From Firmicutes bacterium CAG:170 (lineage in GTDB: Bacteria; Bacillota; Clostridia; Oscillospirales; Oscillospiraceae), in NCBI GenBank assembly GCA_000436735.1, contig FR887193.1, positions 1-16,236 of the forward strand: a DNA stretch of 16,236 nt, given 5' to 3'. Positions 1 through 7,359 of this stretch are shown here, piece by piece. Positions within the stretch are counted from its first letter, which is position 1, and each line of letters starts with the position of its first letter. The translations under genes and the position numbers were made by a program. The notes beneath the pieces were generated by a model. That model worked only from the letters and a program-made list of their open reading frames with translations, did no database searches and had not been told where the DNA came from.

Positions 1-229
1 TTGCCGAGGCCATAGCGTCGTGCAGGTTCAATATCACCTGACGCGGCGCGCCGCCGGGCGCGGGAAGCTCCGCGCCGGCTCCAAGCAGCGACGCAGCGCT
101 GACGCCCGTTTTCAGACCACGATCCCGCGCGGGGCGGTTGCAATAGCAGACGACGCCGTCCTCCGTACAGAAGGCAGGCTGCGCCAGAAGGTCGAGCAGC
201 GGCGTCAGATCATTCAGTTCAAATTTCAT
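1..229 (-). CDS. N-terminal part of a PAS-like sensory protein, possibly a histidine kinase (runs off left edge)
   Basis: The minus strand is open from an ATG at 229-227 to the window edge, giving 76 codons with no stop. A GGAGGA ribosome binding site at 242-237 lies 7 bases before the ATG and decides the start. The protein begins MKFELNDLTPLLDLLAQPAF and continues with a segment containing DGVVCYCNRPA. An 'x-QPAF-x-x-DG-x-x-x-Y-x-N-x-x-A' pattern is typical of the first strands of a PAS-like sensor domain, and short N-terminal domains of this kind open some sensor kinases of gut Clostridia. No catalytic part is visible, so the kinase assignment is an inference from the N-terminus alone. There is no signal peptide or membrane segment in the visible part, so a cytoplasmic start is likely. 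It is transcribed divergently from the ABC operon. Confidence is high that it is a gene and moderate for its function. Confidence 0.6.
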   Translation of the reverse strand, partial: MKFELNDLTPLLDLLAQPAFCTEDGVVCYCNRPARDRGLKTGVSAASLLGAGAELPAPGGAPRQVILNLHDAMASA

Positions 230-325
230 ATTGAGATCCTCCAAGGATAGTGTGTGCCGGAGATATACAGTTATGGTGGAAAATTATGTATACATCATAG
301 CGACATGGAGGAAAGAAAGCAATGC

Positions 326-415
326 TTTTCCGCAAAAAAAGTAGATTTTTGATTCTTTTTTCATTTTATCGGAAAAAGAGGCGTCTTGTGTCCCTCCGGA
401 TGCGCCCGCCGGAGG
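326..415. other. Tandem inverted repeats (AT-rich hairpin then GC hairpin)
   Basis: TTTTCCG at 326-332 is complementary to CGGAAAA at 370-376. Inside it AAAAAAG at 335-341 pairs with CTTTTTT at 355-361, so an extended hairpin with an internal loop can form on either strand. It is followed by CCTCCGG at 393-399 pairing with CCGGAGG at 409-415 around a 9-base loop. Whether these act as RNA structure, as protein-binding sites or not at all cannot be decided from one sequence. Confidence 0.4.
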
Positions 416-606
416 CCGTTGAGGCGGCAGACAGAGCGATGAGACGGCGGGGGAGGGCCGCGCAGGAGACCAGGAGAAGTGCGCGTATGGAAGGAGCCGT
501 GCAGGCAACTGTGAGGTTTGTACAATATCAACAGGAAACATTTATGCACAACAAATAAAAATGTATAATATGCTGTTTTTTCGCCCTAAAGTGCGGTTCA
601 TTCACC

Positions 607-635
607 TTGTCAGGTAAAAAACCGCGTGATAAAGT
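607..635 (+). promoter_or_regulatory. Probable promoter of the ABC-transporter operon
   Basis: TTGTCA at 607-612 (5 of 6 to the sigma-A -35 consensus) is followed after 17 bases by TAAAGT at 630-635. The latter is preceded by TG at 627-628, giving an extended -10 element. Transcription would start near 642, leaving a leader of about 42 bases with AAGGAG at 671-676 before the ATG at 684. A short dyad, ACGGT at 642-646 and ACCGT at 652-656, sits right at the expected start site and could be an operator. A perfect TATAAT at 564-569 is an alternative -10, but it has a poor -35 (TTTATG at 541-546). Confidence 0.5.
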
Positions 636-683
636 AAAACTACGGTACCAAACCGTGCCGAAAAAGAAATAAGGAGAGAAATC

Positions 684-1739
684 ATGAAAAAACGGATCGC
701 ATTCCTGCTTGCAGTTGTCATGCTGCTTTCCATGGCGGCCTGTGCCGCGAAAGAGACTCCCCAGAATAATACCCCGGCAGAAACGCCCGCAGAAGCCGGC
801 CAGACCGAGCTGGCAGATACCGGCGAAATGACGCTTTACTATTCCAACTCCACCGAATGGGCCGATCCTCTGATCGAGGAGTTTGAGAGCAAGACCGGCA
901 TCAAGGTCAATCTCGTTCAGGACGGCACTTCCTCCCTCTTTGCCCGCGTCAAGGCCGAGGCCAGCAATCCGCAGGGAGACGTGATCTGGGGCGGCGTCAT
1001 CGACACCTACCGCGCCAATCAGGATATGCTCCAGCCCTACACCTCCTCCAATGTTGCCGATCTGAAGGACGCCGCAGTCGATCCCAACGGCTACTACACC
1101 GGCTTTGACATGGGCCCGATGGTCATGATCTACAACACCGACCTCATCAGCCCGGAGGACGCTCCCACCAAGTGGGCAGATCTGCTCGACGAGAAGTACA
1201 AAGGACAGATCGCAACGGCTGACCCGACGGCTTCCTCCTCCGCGTTTGCATGCATCATGTCCATCATTCTGGCCTACGGCACCGACAACGGTGAAGGCTA
1301 CAACTTCGTGGAAAAGCTGGTCGAGAATCTGGACGGCAAGGTCATCGAATCCTCCTCCGGCGTCTACAAGGGAGTTGCCGACGGCGAGTATCTGGTCGGC
1401 CTGACCTATGAAGAGGCTGCGCTGCGCTACATTGCTTCCGGCGCCAGCATCGCCATCGTCTACCCCGAAGAGGGTACCTCCTCCAGCCCGTCCGGCTGCG
1501 CCATCATCAAGGACTGCAAGAACCCCAAGAGCGCACAGCTGTTCATCGACTACCTCTCCAGCAAGGAAGTGCAGGAGAAGCTGGGCGATCTGAACCGCCG
1601 CTCCGTCCGCAAGGATGTCACCGATCCCGACACCATGACTCCGTGGGATCAGATCAATTTTGTTACGCTCGATCTTGACTGGACCGCTTCGCATACCGAA
1701 GAGTTCAACGAGAAATGGCGTGATTACATCACCGGCTAA
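684..1739 (+). CDS. ABC-transporter substrate-binding lipoprotein (FbpA/AfuA/phosphonate-type family)
   Basis: This 351-residue extracellular solute-binding protein captures a ligand outside the cell for the permease and ATPase encoded next. The N-terminus MKKRIAFLLAVVMLLSMAAC is a lipoprotein signal with the lipobox cysteine at residue 20, followed by a Pro/Glu/Thr-rich linker to about residue 46 and then a periplasmic-binding-protein fold. The pattern LYYSNSTEW...EEFESKTGIKV (51-75) is the first strand and helix of the iron(III)/AfuA/2-aminoethylphosphonate-type family. A Ser-rich segment ESSSGVYKGVADGEY (222-236) lies where oxyanion ligands could be bound. The only adjacent Tyr pairs are at 52-53 and 137-138, and I do not see the Tyr dyad of ferric FbpA in the second half, so Fe3+ is not supported. 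RBS AAGGAG at 671-676 fixes the start. The substrate is unproven; a phosphorylated sugar or organophosphate is inferred from the linked phosphatase. Confidence 0.9.
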   Translation: MKKRIAFLLAVVMLLSMAACAAKETPQNNTPAETPAEAGQTELADTGEMTLYYSNSTEWADPLIEEFESKTGIKVNLVQDGTSSLFARVKAEASNPQGDVIWGGVIDTYRANQDMLQPYTSSNVADLKDAAVDPNGYYTGFDMGPMVMIYNTDLISPEDAPTKWADLLDEKYKGQIATADPTASSSAFACIMSIILAYGTDNGEGYNFVEKLVENLDGKVIESSSGVYKGVADGEYLVGLTYEEAALRYIASGASIAIVYPEEGTSSSPSGCAIIKDCKNPKSAQLFIDYLSSKEVQEKLGDLNRRSVRKDVTDPDTMTPWDQINFVTLDLDWTASHTEEFNEKWRDYITG

Positions 1740-1756
1740 AATTTGAGTCAGTTTCC

Positions 1757-1796
1757 GCCGGGCGGGCATTTCCGGTTTTCGGGACGCCTGCCCGGC
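1757..1796 (+). terminator. Intercistronic GC-rich hairpin (attenuator or mRNA-stabilising)
   Basis: GCCGGGCGGGC at 1757-1767 pairs with GCCTGCCCGGC at 1786-1796 over 11 positions with one mismatch, around an 18-base loop. It lies 17 bases after the stop of the binding-protein gene, and only a weak T run (GTTTT, 1801-1805) follows. Since the ATPase gene starts 60 bases later with its own RBS, this is more likely a partial terminator or 3'-end stabiliser that leaves the binding protein more abundant than the membrane components, as known for other ABC operons. Confidence 0.55.
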
Positions 1797-1856
1797 GCCT
1801 GTTTTCCGTGAACGGCAGCCGCCGCTCACCAATCTCACGCAGAAAGGATCAGATAC

Positions 1857-2933
1857 ATGAGCAGTCAAAGCGTAAAAATCGACGGCGCAACCAAGGTCTA
1901 CGGCGACTTTAAGGCTTGCGACCATGTGAGTTTGGACATTCAGAAGGGCGAGTTCTTCACGCTCCTCGGCCCGTCCGGCTGCGGAAAGACTACGCTGCTC
2001 CGCATGATCGCGGGCTTCAACACGATCGACGACGGCAAAATTTTCTTCGGTGAGCGGGAACTGAACAGCATCCCGGCGCATCTGCGGAACATCGGCATGG
2101 TGTTCCAGAACTACGCGATCTTCCCGCATCTGTCGGTAAAGGACAACGTGGCCTACGGTCTCAAGGCGCGCAAGATCAAGGGCGAGAAGCTGGAAAGCGC
2201 GGCCCGCGAGGCCATGGAGATGATGCAGATCGAGATGCTGGCCGACCGTATGCCCGGACAGCTCTCCGGCGGCCAGCAGCAGCGCGTCGCGCTGGCGCGC
2301 GCCATTGTCATCGAGCCGGATATCCTGCTGATGGACGAGCCGCTGTGCAATCTGGACGCGAAGCTCCGCGTGACCATGCGCACTTCCATCAAAAAGCTCC
2401 AGCGCAAGCTTGGCATCACCACCATCTACGTTACCCACGATCAGGAGGAGGCGCTGTCCATCTCCGACCGGATTGCCGTCATGCGCGCCGGTAAAGTCAT
2501 GCAGATCGGCGGCCCGCGGGAGATCTATGATAACCCCGCCAATATGTTCGTGGCGAACTTTATCGGCACGTCCTGCTTCCTCGACGGCACGGCAAAGAAC
2601 GGCAAGGTCCGCATCCTGGATGCGGCAGACGTCAATGCCCGTGTTGACCCGGCGTTTGCGGGCAAGGTGAAGGTCTCCGTCCGCCCGGAGCATTTCATCA
2701 TTGAGAGCAAGCCCACGGACGGCGCGATCCGCGGGACCATTACGCTGGCGACCTTCCTAGGCGATTTCATCTGTTATGAGATACAGCTCTCCAACGGACA
2801 GATCATCGAAGCCAACGAATATACCGACCGGATGCGCATTGTGCGCAGCGTTGGCGATGAGGTCGGGCTTCGCTTCGTGGAGGAGCGCATCAATGTTTTC
2901 GACGCGGAGACAGAAGAGTCGATCATGCAATAA
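1857..2933 (+). CDS. ABC-transporter ATP-binding protein (PotA/FbpC-type)
   Basis: This 358-residue ATPase energises the importer by ATP hydrolysis on the cytoplasmic face of the permease. All nucleotide-binding motifs are present: Walker A GPSGCGKT (38-45), Q-loop Q84 in MVFQNYAIFP, signature LSGGQ (136-140), Walker B ILLMDEP with catalytic E161, D-loop CNLDAKLR, and H-loop H194 in VTHDQEEA. After about residue 235 comes a C-terminal TOBE-like regulatory region (VSVRPEH...), as in the spermidine/iron/phosphonate subgroup. Residue 164, commonly Ser or Ala in relatives, is Cys here; this is probably neutral. RBS AAAGGATC at 1843-1850 precedes the ATG. The stop lies 20 bases before the permease start, so the two are clearly co-transcribed. 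The family call is secure; the substrate cannot be read from an ATPase. Confidence 0.95.
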   Translation: MSSQSVKIDGATKVYGDFKACDHVSLDIQKGEFFTLLGPSGCGKTTLLRMIAGFNTIDDGKIFFGERELNSIPAHLRNIGMVFQNYAIFPHLSVKDNVAYGLKARKIKGEKLESAAREAMEMMQIEMLADRMPGQLSGGQQQRVALARAIVIEPDILLMDEPLCNLDAKLRVTMRTSIKKLQRKLGITTIYVTHDQEEALSISDRIAVMRAGKVMQIGGPREIYDNPANMFVANFIGTSCFLDGTAKNGKVRILDAADVNARVDPAFAGKVKVSVRPEHFIIESKPTDGAIRGTITLATFLGDFICYEIQLSNGQIIEANEYTDRMRIVRSVGDEVGLRFVEERINVFDAETEESIMQ

Positions 2934-2953
2934 GCCGGAAAGGAGAACGCCGC

Positions 2954-4639
2954 ATGGAAGCGAAAAAGAAAAAAGAAAAGCTGTATGAAAAGCTCCATAT
3001 GGACCGGTTCAATTTCTGGACAAGTATGACGTTTCTCATCATCATTCTTTCACTGGTCTTTATTATCTATCCGTTTGCGAAGCTTTTTATCCAAAGCTTT
3101 CAGGACCCCTCGACCAATGCATTCACCTTTGCGAATTACCTGAAATTCTTCCAAAAGAAGTATTATCAGGAGGCTCTGTGGCACAGCCTGTTCATCAGCT
3201 TCGCCGTGACGATCTTTGCCACGGCGCTGGGCGTGCCGCTGGCATATCTCGGCACCCGCTTCAACCTCTACGGCAAGCGGATCATCAACATCATGGTCGT
3301 TTTGTCCATGCTCTCACCTCCGTTTATCGGTGCATATGCATGGATCACGCTGCTCGGGCGCAACGGCTTCATCACGCATCTGCTGGCGAAGCTCGGCATT
3401 GAGCTGGGCAGCATCTATGGCCTGAAGGGCATTTTGCTGGTCTTTACATTAAAATTGTATCCGATGGTCTATCTGTATGTCTCCGGTGCGCTGGGCAGCA
3501 TTGATGCCTCGCTCGAGGAGGCCAGCGAAAACCTCGGCGTGGCAGGGATCCGGCGCGTGATGAAGGTCACGTTCCCGGTCATCATGCCGACAATCCTCTC
3601 CAGCAGCCTGATGGTCTTTATGACGGCGCTGGCTGACTTCGGTACGCCGCGCCTGATCGGCGAGGGCTACACGACGCTCCCGGTCGTCATTTATAAGGAA
3701 TTCCTGAATGAGGTAGGCACCGATACGGGCTTTGCGAGCGCGCTGTCGGTGGTCATCATTCTGATCGCGGTGGCCGTCCTGATTATCCAGAAGGGCGTTG
3801 TGGACAAGAAGCGCTACAACATGACCAGCCTCCGTCCGCCGGCAGTGCGGGAGCTTCCGGTCGGAAAGAAGCTGCTGGCGACGCTGGCAGTGTTCCTCGT
3901 CTCGTTCCTGTCCGTCCTGCCGCAGATCACCGTTACCGTCCAATCTTTCCGCAAGACCAACGGCCCGCTGTTTGTCAGCGGTTTCAGCTTTGACAGCTAT
4001 ATTGCTGTCTGGTCGAAGGCCAAGCAGAGCATCACCAACACCTTCCTCTACGCGGTCATTGCGCTGGCGATCATCATTGTCCTGTCGCTGCTTGGCGCGT
4101 ATCTGATCGTGCGCAGGAAGAGCTTCTTCACGAATCTGATCGACGTGCTGCTCATGTTCCCCTATGTCATCCCCGGCGCGGTGCTCGGCATCTGCCTGAT
4201 CGTCGCGTTCAACAGCGGCGCGATCCTGCTGACCGGCAGTATGTGGATCATCATTATATCCTTTATTATCCGCAAGCTGCCGTATACGATGCGCTCAAGC
4301 GTGGGTATTTTGTATCAGATCGACAACAGCGTGGAGGAGGCCTCGATCAGTCTCGGCGTGCCGCCGATGCGCACGTTCTTCAAGACGACGGTGCATCTGA
4401 TGCTGCCGGGCGTGCTGTCCGGCGCGGTGCTCAGCTTCGTGAGCGTCATCAATACGCTCAGCGCGACGCTGCTTCTGTACACGGGCAAGACCGTTACCAT
4501 CCCGGTCGCCATCTTCAACTGCGTCAACAACGACGCCTACGGACAGGCTTCGGCGCTGTCCACCATCCTGACGCTGACAACGGTATTGTGCCTGATCCTG
4601 TTCAACAAGATCTCCGGCGGCAAGAGCGTCGTCGGCTGA
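2954..4639 (+). CDS. Fused two-domain ABC-transporter permease (FbpB/AfuB-type)
   Basis: This 561-residue inner-membrane protein carries two permease halves in one chain, as in FbpB/AfuB-type importers, so no second permease gene is needed. Each half ends with the ATPase-contacting EAA loop: EEASENLGV at 188-196 and EEASISLGV at 461-469, each followed by the usual (F/H)P or LPG helix region. A lysine-rich cytoplasmic N-terminus (residues 2-14) precedes the first membrane helix at about 22-48, and a charged linker at about 285-305 (KKRYNMTSLRPP) separates the halves. I count roughly six hydrophobic segments per half by eye. AAGGAG at 2940-2945, 8 bases from the ATG, supports this start. It is preceded by the ATPase gene and followed by a 170-base gap and the sensor kinase. 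Confidence 0.93.
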   Translation: MEAKKKKEKLYEKLHMDRFNFWTSMTFLIIILSLVFIIYPFAKLFIQSFQDPSTNAFTFANYLKFFQKKYYQEALWHSLFISFAVTIFATALGVPLAYLGTRFNLYGKRIINIMVVLSMLSPPFIGAYAWITLLGRNGFITHLLAKLGIELGSIYGLKGILLVFTLKLYPMVYLYVSGALGSIDASLEEASENLGVAGIRRVMKVTFPVIMPTILSSSLMVFMTALADFGTPRLIGEGYTTLPVVIYKEFLNEVGTDTGFASALSVVIILIAVAVLIIQKGVVDKKRYNMTSLRPPAVRELPVGKKLLATLAVFLVSFLSVLPQITVTVQSFRKTNGPLFVSGFSFDSYIAVWSKAKQSITNTFLYAVIALAIIIVLSLLGAYLIVRRKSFFTNLIDVLLMFPYVIPGAVLGICLIVAFNSGAILLTGSMWIIIISFIIRKLPYTMRSSVGILYQIDNSVEEASISLGVPPMRTFFKTTVHLMLPGVLSGAVLSFVSVINTLSATLLLYTGKTVTIPVAIFNCVNNDAYGQASALSTILTLTTVLCLILFNKISGGKSVVG

Positions 4640-4809
4640 TATCGGTAATTCCGGCGGCGGACTGCGGCGATCGGCTGCAGGATGCCGCCGCTGCCCGTTG
4701 TTTTGGGGGCGGGGGGGTTTTCTGTTTGTTTTTGTTTTGGCTGCGGCGGATTTTCCGATTGCTTTTTGCGCGCGTTTTTTGTATCTTGAGACCGGAGGGA
4801 GGCGAGAAA
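4640..4809 (+). promoter_or_regulatory. Gap between permease and kinase: GC hairpin followed by a G/T-rich tract
   Basis: GCGGCGG at 4654-4660 pairs with CCGCCGC at 4685-4691, with an inner CTGC/GCAG stem (4662-4665 and 4677-4680). From 4697 to 4740 the plus strand is almost purely G and T, with runs of 5 and 7 G at 4705-4717 and T-rich sequence at 4718-4738. The hairpin plus U-rich RNA suggests partial termination, but the T tract begins about 27 bases after the stem, so it is not a textbook terminator. A weak promoter-like pair (TTGCTT at 4759-4764, TATCTT at 4782-4787, 17-base spacer) could supply separate kinase/regulator transcription. Confidence 0.4.
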
Positions 4810-6597
4810 ATGCTTCGGAAATGGAAGCAGATGCTGCACAGCGGCTATTTTGTGCGGCTGCTCTGGATGGTTTTGCTGTCGATCATTGCGGCGCTGGTCG
4901 TTTTTGCGGCCGTGATCTATACCTCCTATGGTACGCTCTATCTGAGCAGCCTTTCTTCGCGCGGCCAGACAACGGCAGCGGAGATCTGCGGCGGGCTGGA
5001 ATCGGCGCTCATGGATTACAGCACGGCAGTGGACGAGCTTGCCGCCGGGAGGTTGACGAGACAGTGGCTCACGCAGTCGCCGCCGGAGGACGGCGGGCTT
5101 TCGCTGCTGCGGCAGATGTACGGCTACAAAAATGATTTTACGGAAGAGGCGGCGATCTCCGTTATCAGCCTGAAAACCGGCGATGTTCTGAGTACAGGCT
5201 CCTCCTCGCTGGCCCCCGGCGAGACGGACTCGCTCAATTGGAGCGTGTTCCGGCAGGCTAATGAGACGGACGGCGTGGCCGTCCATCTGACGGCGAAGGA
5301 CGCCGTGTTGGAGGATACGACGCGCCTCGCACTGGCGAAGGTTGTCTGCGGTGCTGACGGGCAGAAGCTCGGCTATGTGCTGCTGGAGGCTCCGCGCACA
5401 ACGCTGGCGGCGCTTTATCATATGCCATCGACGGGCTATGCGTCGGAAACGCTGCTGCTCAACCCGTATGATACCGTGATTTACAGCTCGGCAGGAGCGG
5501 AGGCGGAGGGCCTCGGAAAACTGCCGAACGGAAAAAGCACCGAACAGGCATGGAGCGGCAGCCGCAGCGGGACGCTCTGGGGCGGAGCGTATGCTTACTG
5601 CCGCAGCGACCTGCTGCGGGGGCTGATTCTGGTCGAGCTGCCGAAAATGCAGATCCTGAATTTCCGCAGCAGCCTGCTCGGCGCACTGCTGCTGGGACTG
5701 GCGACGGCAGCGCTCGTCAGCGTGCTGGTTGCGTGGCGCGTTGCGCAGACGATCAGCCGGCCGGTGCATCAGCTGCGTGCGTCTATGGAGAAATTCCGAA
5801 ACGGCGAGCTGGATACGCGCGTGCCGGTGCAGCGCAGCGATGAAATGGGCCAGCTTGAGGCGGATTTCAACCTTATGACGGAGCAGATCGAACAGCTGGT
5901 GGGGCACGTTCAGCAGGAGCAGGAGAGCCTCCGCGTCGCAGAAGCGCAGGCGCTCTCGCTTCAGGTCAATCCGCATTTCATCTATAATGTGCTTGACCTG
6001 ATCGGATGGTGCGCCAGGCTTGGGAAAAACGATGTCGTGGTGCAGGTGACGGTCAACTTCGGAAAGCTCCTGCGCAGCATCCTCAATAACCGCGACGACA
6101 TGGTCTGCGTGCGCACGGAAATGGATATGGTGCGCGCATACATCGATATTCAGAAGCTGCGCTACGCCGAACGGCTTCAGGTCGAGATGCAGCTGGACGA
6201 GTCGCTTGAAGAGGAGCGCATCCCCAAGCTCCTGATCCAGCCGCTGGTGGAAAACGCGCTGGTCCACGGACTGGAAGGGAAGCCGGGCGTCGGAAGGATC
6301 CGCATCAGCTCCCGCCGGGAGGACGGCTATCTCGTTTTTCTGGTGGAGGACAACGGCGTTGGCCTGAGTGAGGAGCGGCTTGAGCATGTACGCCAGCTCA
6401 AGTCGCAGGGAATGTACAATATCGGCTTGAGCAACGTGCAGCAGCGTGCGCAGCTCTATGGAGACGAGCGCTGCGGCCTGCGCATCGAGAGCAAGCTCGG
6501 CGAAGGCACGAAGGTATGGCTGACGGTCCTGCCGCAGCCGGAAACAGAAAAAAGGAAGGAGGATGATGATGTACCGGGTGCTTCTGGTGGAGGATGA
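4810..6597 (+). CDS. YesM-type membrane sensor histidine kinase
   Basis: This 595-residue kinase senses an extracellular or binding-protein-borne signal and phosphorylates the adjacent response regulator. The reading frame is open much further upstream, into the permease gene, but the ATG at 4810 is preferred: GGAGG at 4798-4802 lies 7 bases before it and the protein then starts with a short basic segment and a membrane helix. Domains: TM1 about 16-40; extracytoplasmic sensor region about 45-287 (likely Cache-like, not recognised in detail); TM2 about 288-312; HAMP about 313-365; His_kinase domain with phospho-acceptor H389 in NPHFIYN; HATPase with N box VENALVHG (N482), G1 box DNGVG (514-518) and a G2-like NIGLSNVQQR. 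All are intact. Its 3' end overlaps the regulator gene by 29 bases, implying translational coupling. YesM/YesN pairs commonly control carbohydrate uptake genes. Confidence 0.93.
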   Translation: MLRKWKQMLHSGYFVRLLWMVLLSIIAALVVFAAVIYTSYGTLYLSSLSSRGQTTAAEICGGLESALMDYSTAVDELAAGRLTRQWLTQSPPEDGGLSLLRQMYGYKNDFTEEAAISVISLKTGDVLSTGSSSLAPGETDSLNWSVFRQANETDGVAVHLTAKDAVLEDTTRLALAKVVCGADGQKLGYVLLEAPRTTLAALYHMPSTGYASETLLLNPYDTVIYSSAGAEAEGLGKLPNGKSTEQAWSGSRSGTLWGGAYAYCRSDLLRGLILVELPKMQILNFRSSLLGALLLGLATAALVSVLVAWRVAQTISRPVHQLRASMEKFRNGELDTRVPVQRSDEMGQLEADFNLMTEQIEQLVGHVQQEQESLRVAEAQALSLQVNPHFIYNVLDLIGWCARLGKNDVVVQVTVNFGKLLRSILNNRDDMVCVRTEMDMVRAYIDIQKLRYAERLQVEMQLDESLEEERIPKLLIQPLVENALVHGLEGKPGVGRIRISSRREDGYLVFLVEDNGVGLSEERLEHVRQLKSQGMYNIGLSNVQQRAQLYGDERCGLRIESKLGEGTKVWLTVLPQPETEKRKEDDDVPGASGGG

Positions 6598-7345
6598 ACC
6601 GCTGATCCTCGAGGGGCTGTGCATGGCCACACCGTGGGCGCGCTACGGCTGCACCGTGGCGGGAAAGGCCTACAACGCCGAAGAGGCGGAGCGGCTGATC
6701 GTAGAGCTGCGGCCAGACATCGTGATCACCGACATCAATATGCCCGGCGGCTCCGGGCTGGAGCTGATCGAGCGGATGAAGGGACGCTGCGGCTGCGAGT
6801 TCATCATCCTCTCCGGCTACGATCAGTTTGAATATGCAAAAAAAGCGGTGTTTCTCGGCGTCAAGGGCTATATTCTCAAGCCGTTGGACGAGGAAGAGCT
6901 GCGCACCGTGCTCGAGAGCGCCATCCGGAGTCTGGAGCAGAAGCGCGCCGGAGCACAGCCGGCGCTGGTCTACAACGAAGGCAACACCACCGCAGAACGC
7001 TATTTGCAGCGTGCCTGCGCGTGGATGGAGGAGCACTGCGACGAGCAGATCACGCTCCGCCATGTGGCGAGTGAGCTGAAGATCAGCGACAGCTATCTCG
7101 GAAAGCTCTTCAAAAGCAGCGGCGGGCCGATGTTTCAGGAATATCTGACGCTTTTCCGGATGAAGCGGGCGGTACGCCTGCTGACCGAGGATCCGGACAT
7201 CAAAATCTATGAGGCTGCCGCAAGGTGCGGCTATCAGGACACAAAATATTTCAGCACCGTGTTCCGCAGGATCGTTGGCGTCAACCCGCAGGACTTCAAG
7301 AGCGGGTACCGCCTCTCGCCGGGACACATTCTCAACACCATATGA
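6569..7345 (+). CDS. YesN-type response regulator with AraC DNA-binding domain
   Basis: This 258-residue regulator is the partner of the upstream kinase. It has a receiver domain (1-120) with acidic pocket E8/D9, phospho-acceptor D55 in VITDINMP, S82 in ILSGYD and K104 in YILKPL, then an AraC-type double helix-turn-helix (about 150-250) with the characteristic C-terminal pattern AARCGYQDTKYFSTVFRR...G..P. Three consecutive ATGs occur at 6563, 6566 and 6569. AAGGAGG at 6556-6562 leaves a normal 6-base spacing only for 6569, which I chose; 6563 would add two Met. The gene begins inside the kinase gene. The likely target is the promoter near 607-635, so the locus would be autoregulated; this is inferred, and I could not identify a binding site. 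Confidence 0.93.
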   Translation: MYRVLLVEDEPLILEGLCMATPWARYGCTVAGKAYNAEEAERLIVELRPDIVITDINMPGGSGLELIERMKGRCGCEFIILSGYDQFEYAKKAVFLGVKGYILKPLDEEELRTVLESAIRSLEQKRAGAQPALVYNEGNTTAERYLQRACAWMEEHCDEQITLRHVASELKISDSYLGKLFKSSGGPMFQEYLTLFRMKRAVRLLTEDPDIKIYEAAARCGYQDTKYFSTVFRRIVGVNPQDFKSGYRLSPGHILNTI

Positions 7346-7359
7346 AAGCAGGGAGAGAC

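Larger units (their letters stand above)
230..683. other. Divergent intergenic region with hairpins, no convincing gene
   Basis: This 454-base region separates the divergent genes. From left to right I see a perfect 10-bp palindrome ATGTATACAT at 286-295, an AT-rich two-part hairpin at 326-376, a GC hairpin at 393-415, a GC-rich patch at about 380-500, and an AT-rich promoter zone at 540-640. A 78-codon plus-strand ORF at 322-558 has an SD-like GGAGG at 307-311, but its product is extremely Arg-rich without a recognisable fold, and I do not call it. I recognise no known riboswitch class here. Confidence 0.6.

Noticed and set aside
322..558. 78-codon plus-strand ORF with an SD-like GGAGG at 307-311
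   Set aside because: The product is extremely Arg-rich with no recognisable fold, the ORF crosses two hairpins, and the SD spacing of 10 bases is loose. It could be real but I cannot support it.
528..2693. 721-codon minus-strand ORF
   Set aside because: It lies opposite the binding protein and ATPase in the same codon register, and both sense products have full family motifs. It is an artefact of TTA/CTA/TCA avoidance.
684..4639. Ferric iron transporter naming (fbpABC/afuABC)
   Set aside because: Family layout fits, but the ferric ligands are not evident in the binding protein and the gene neighbourhood points to a phosphorylated organic substrate, so no gene symbols were given.
4243..4809. 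Upstream extension of the kinase reading frame into the permease gene
   Set aside because: The frame is open by chance. The GGAGG at 4798-4802 and the N-terminal membrane helix place the real start at 4810.
4537..6630. 697-codon minus-strand ORF
   Set aside because: It lies opposite the histidine kinase, and its predicted product is His/Arg/Gln-rich low-complexity sequence without domains.
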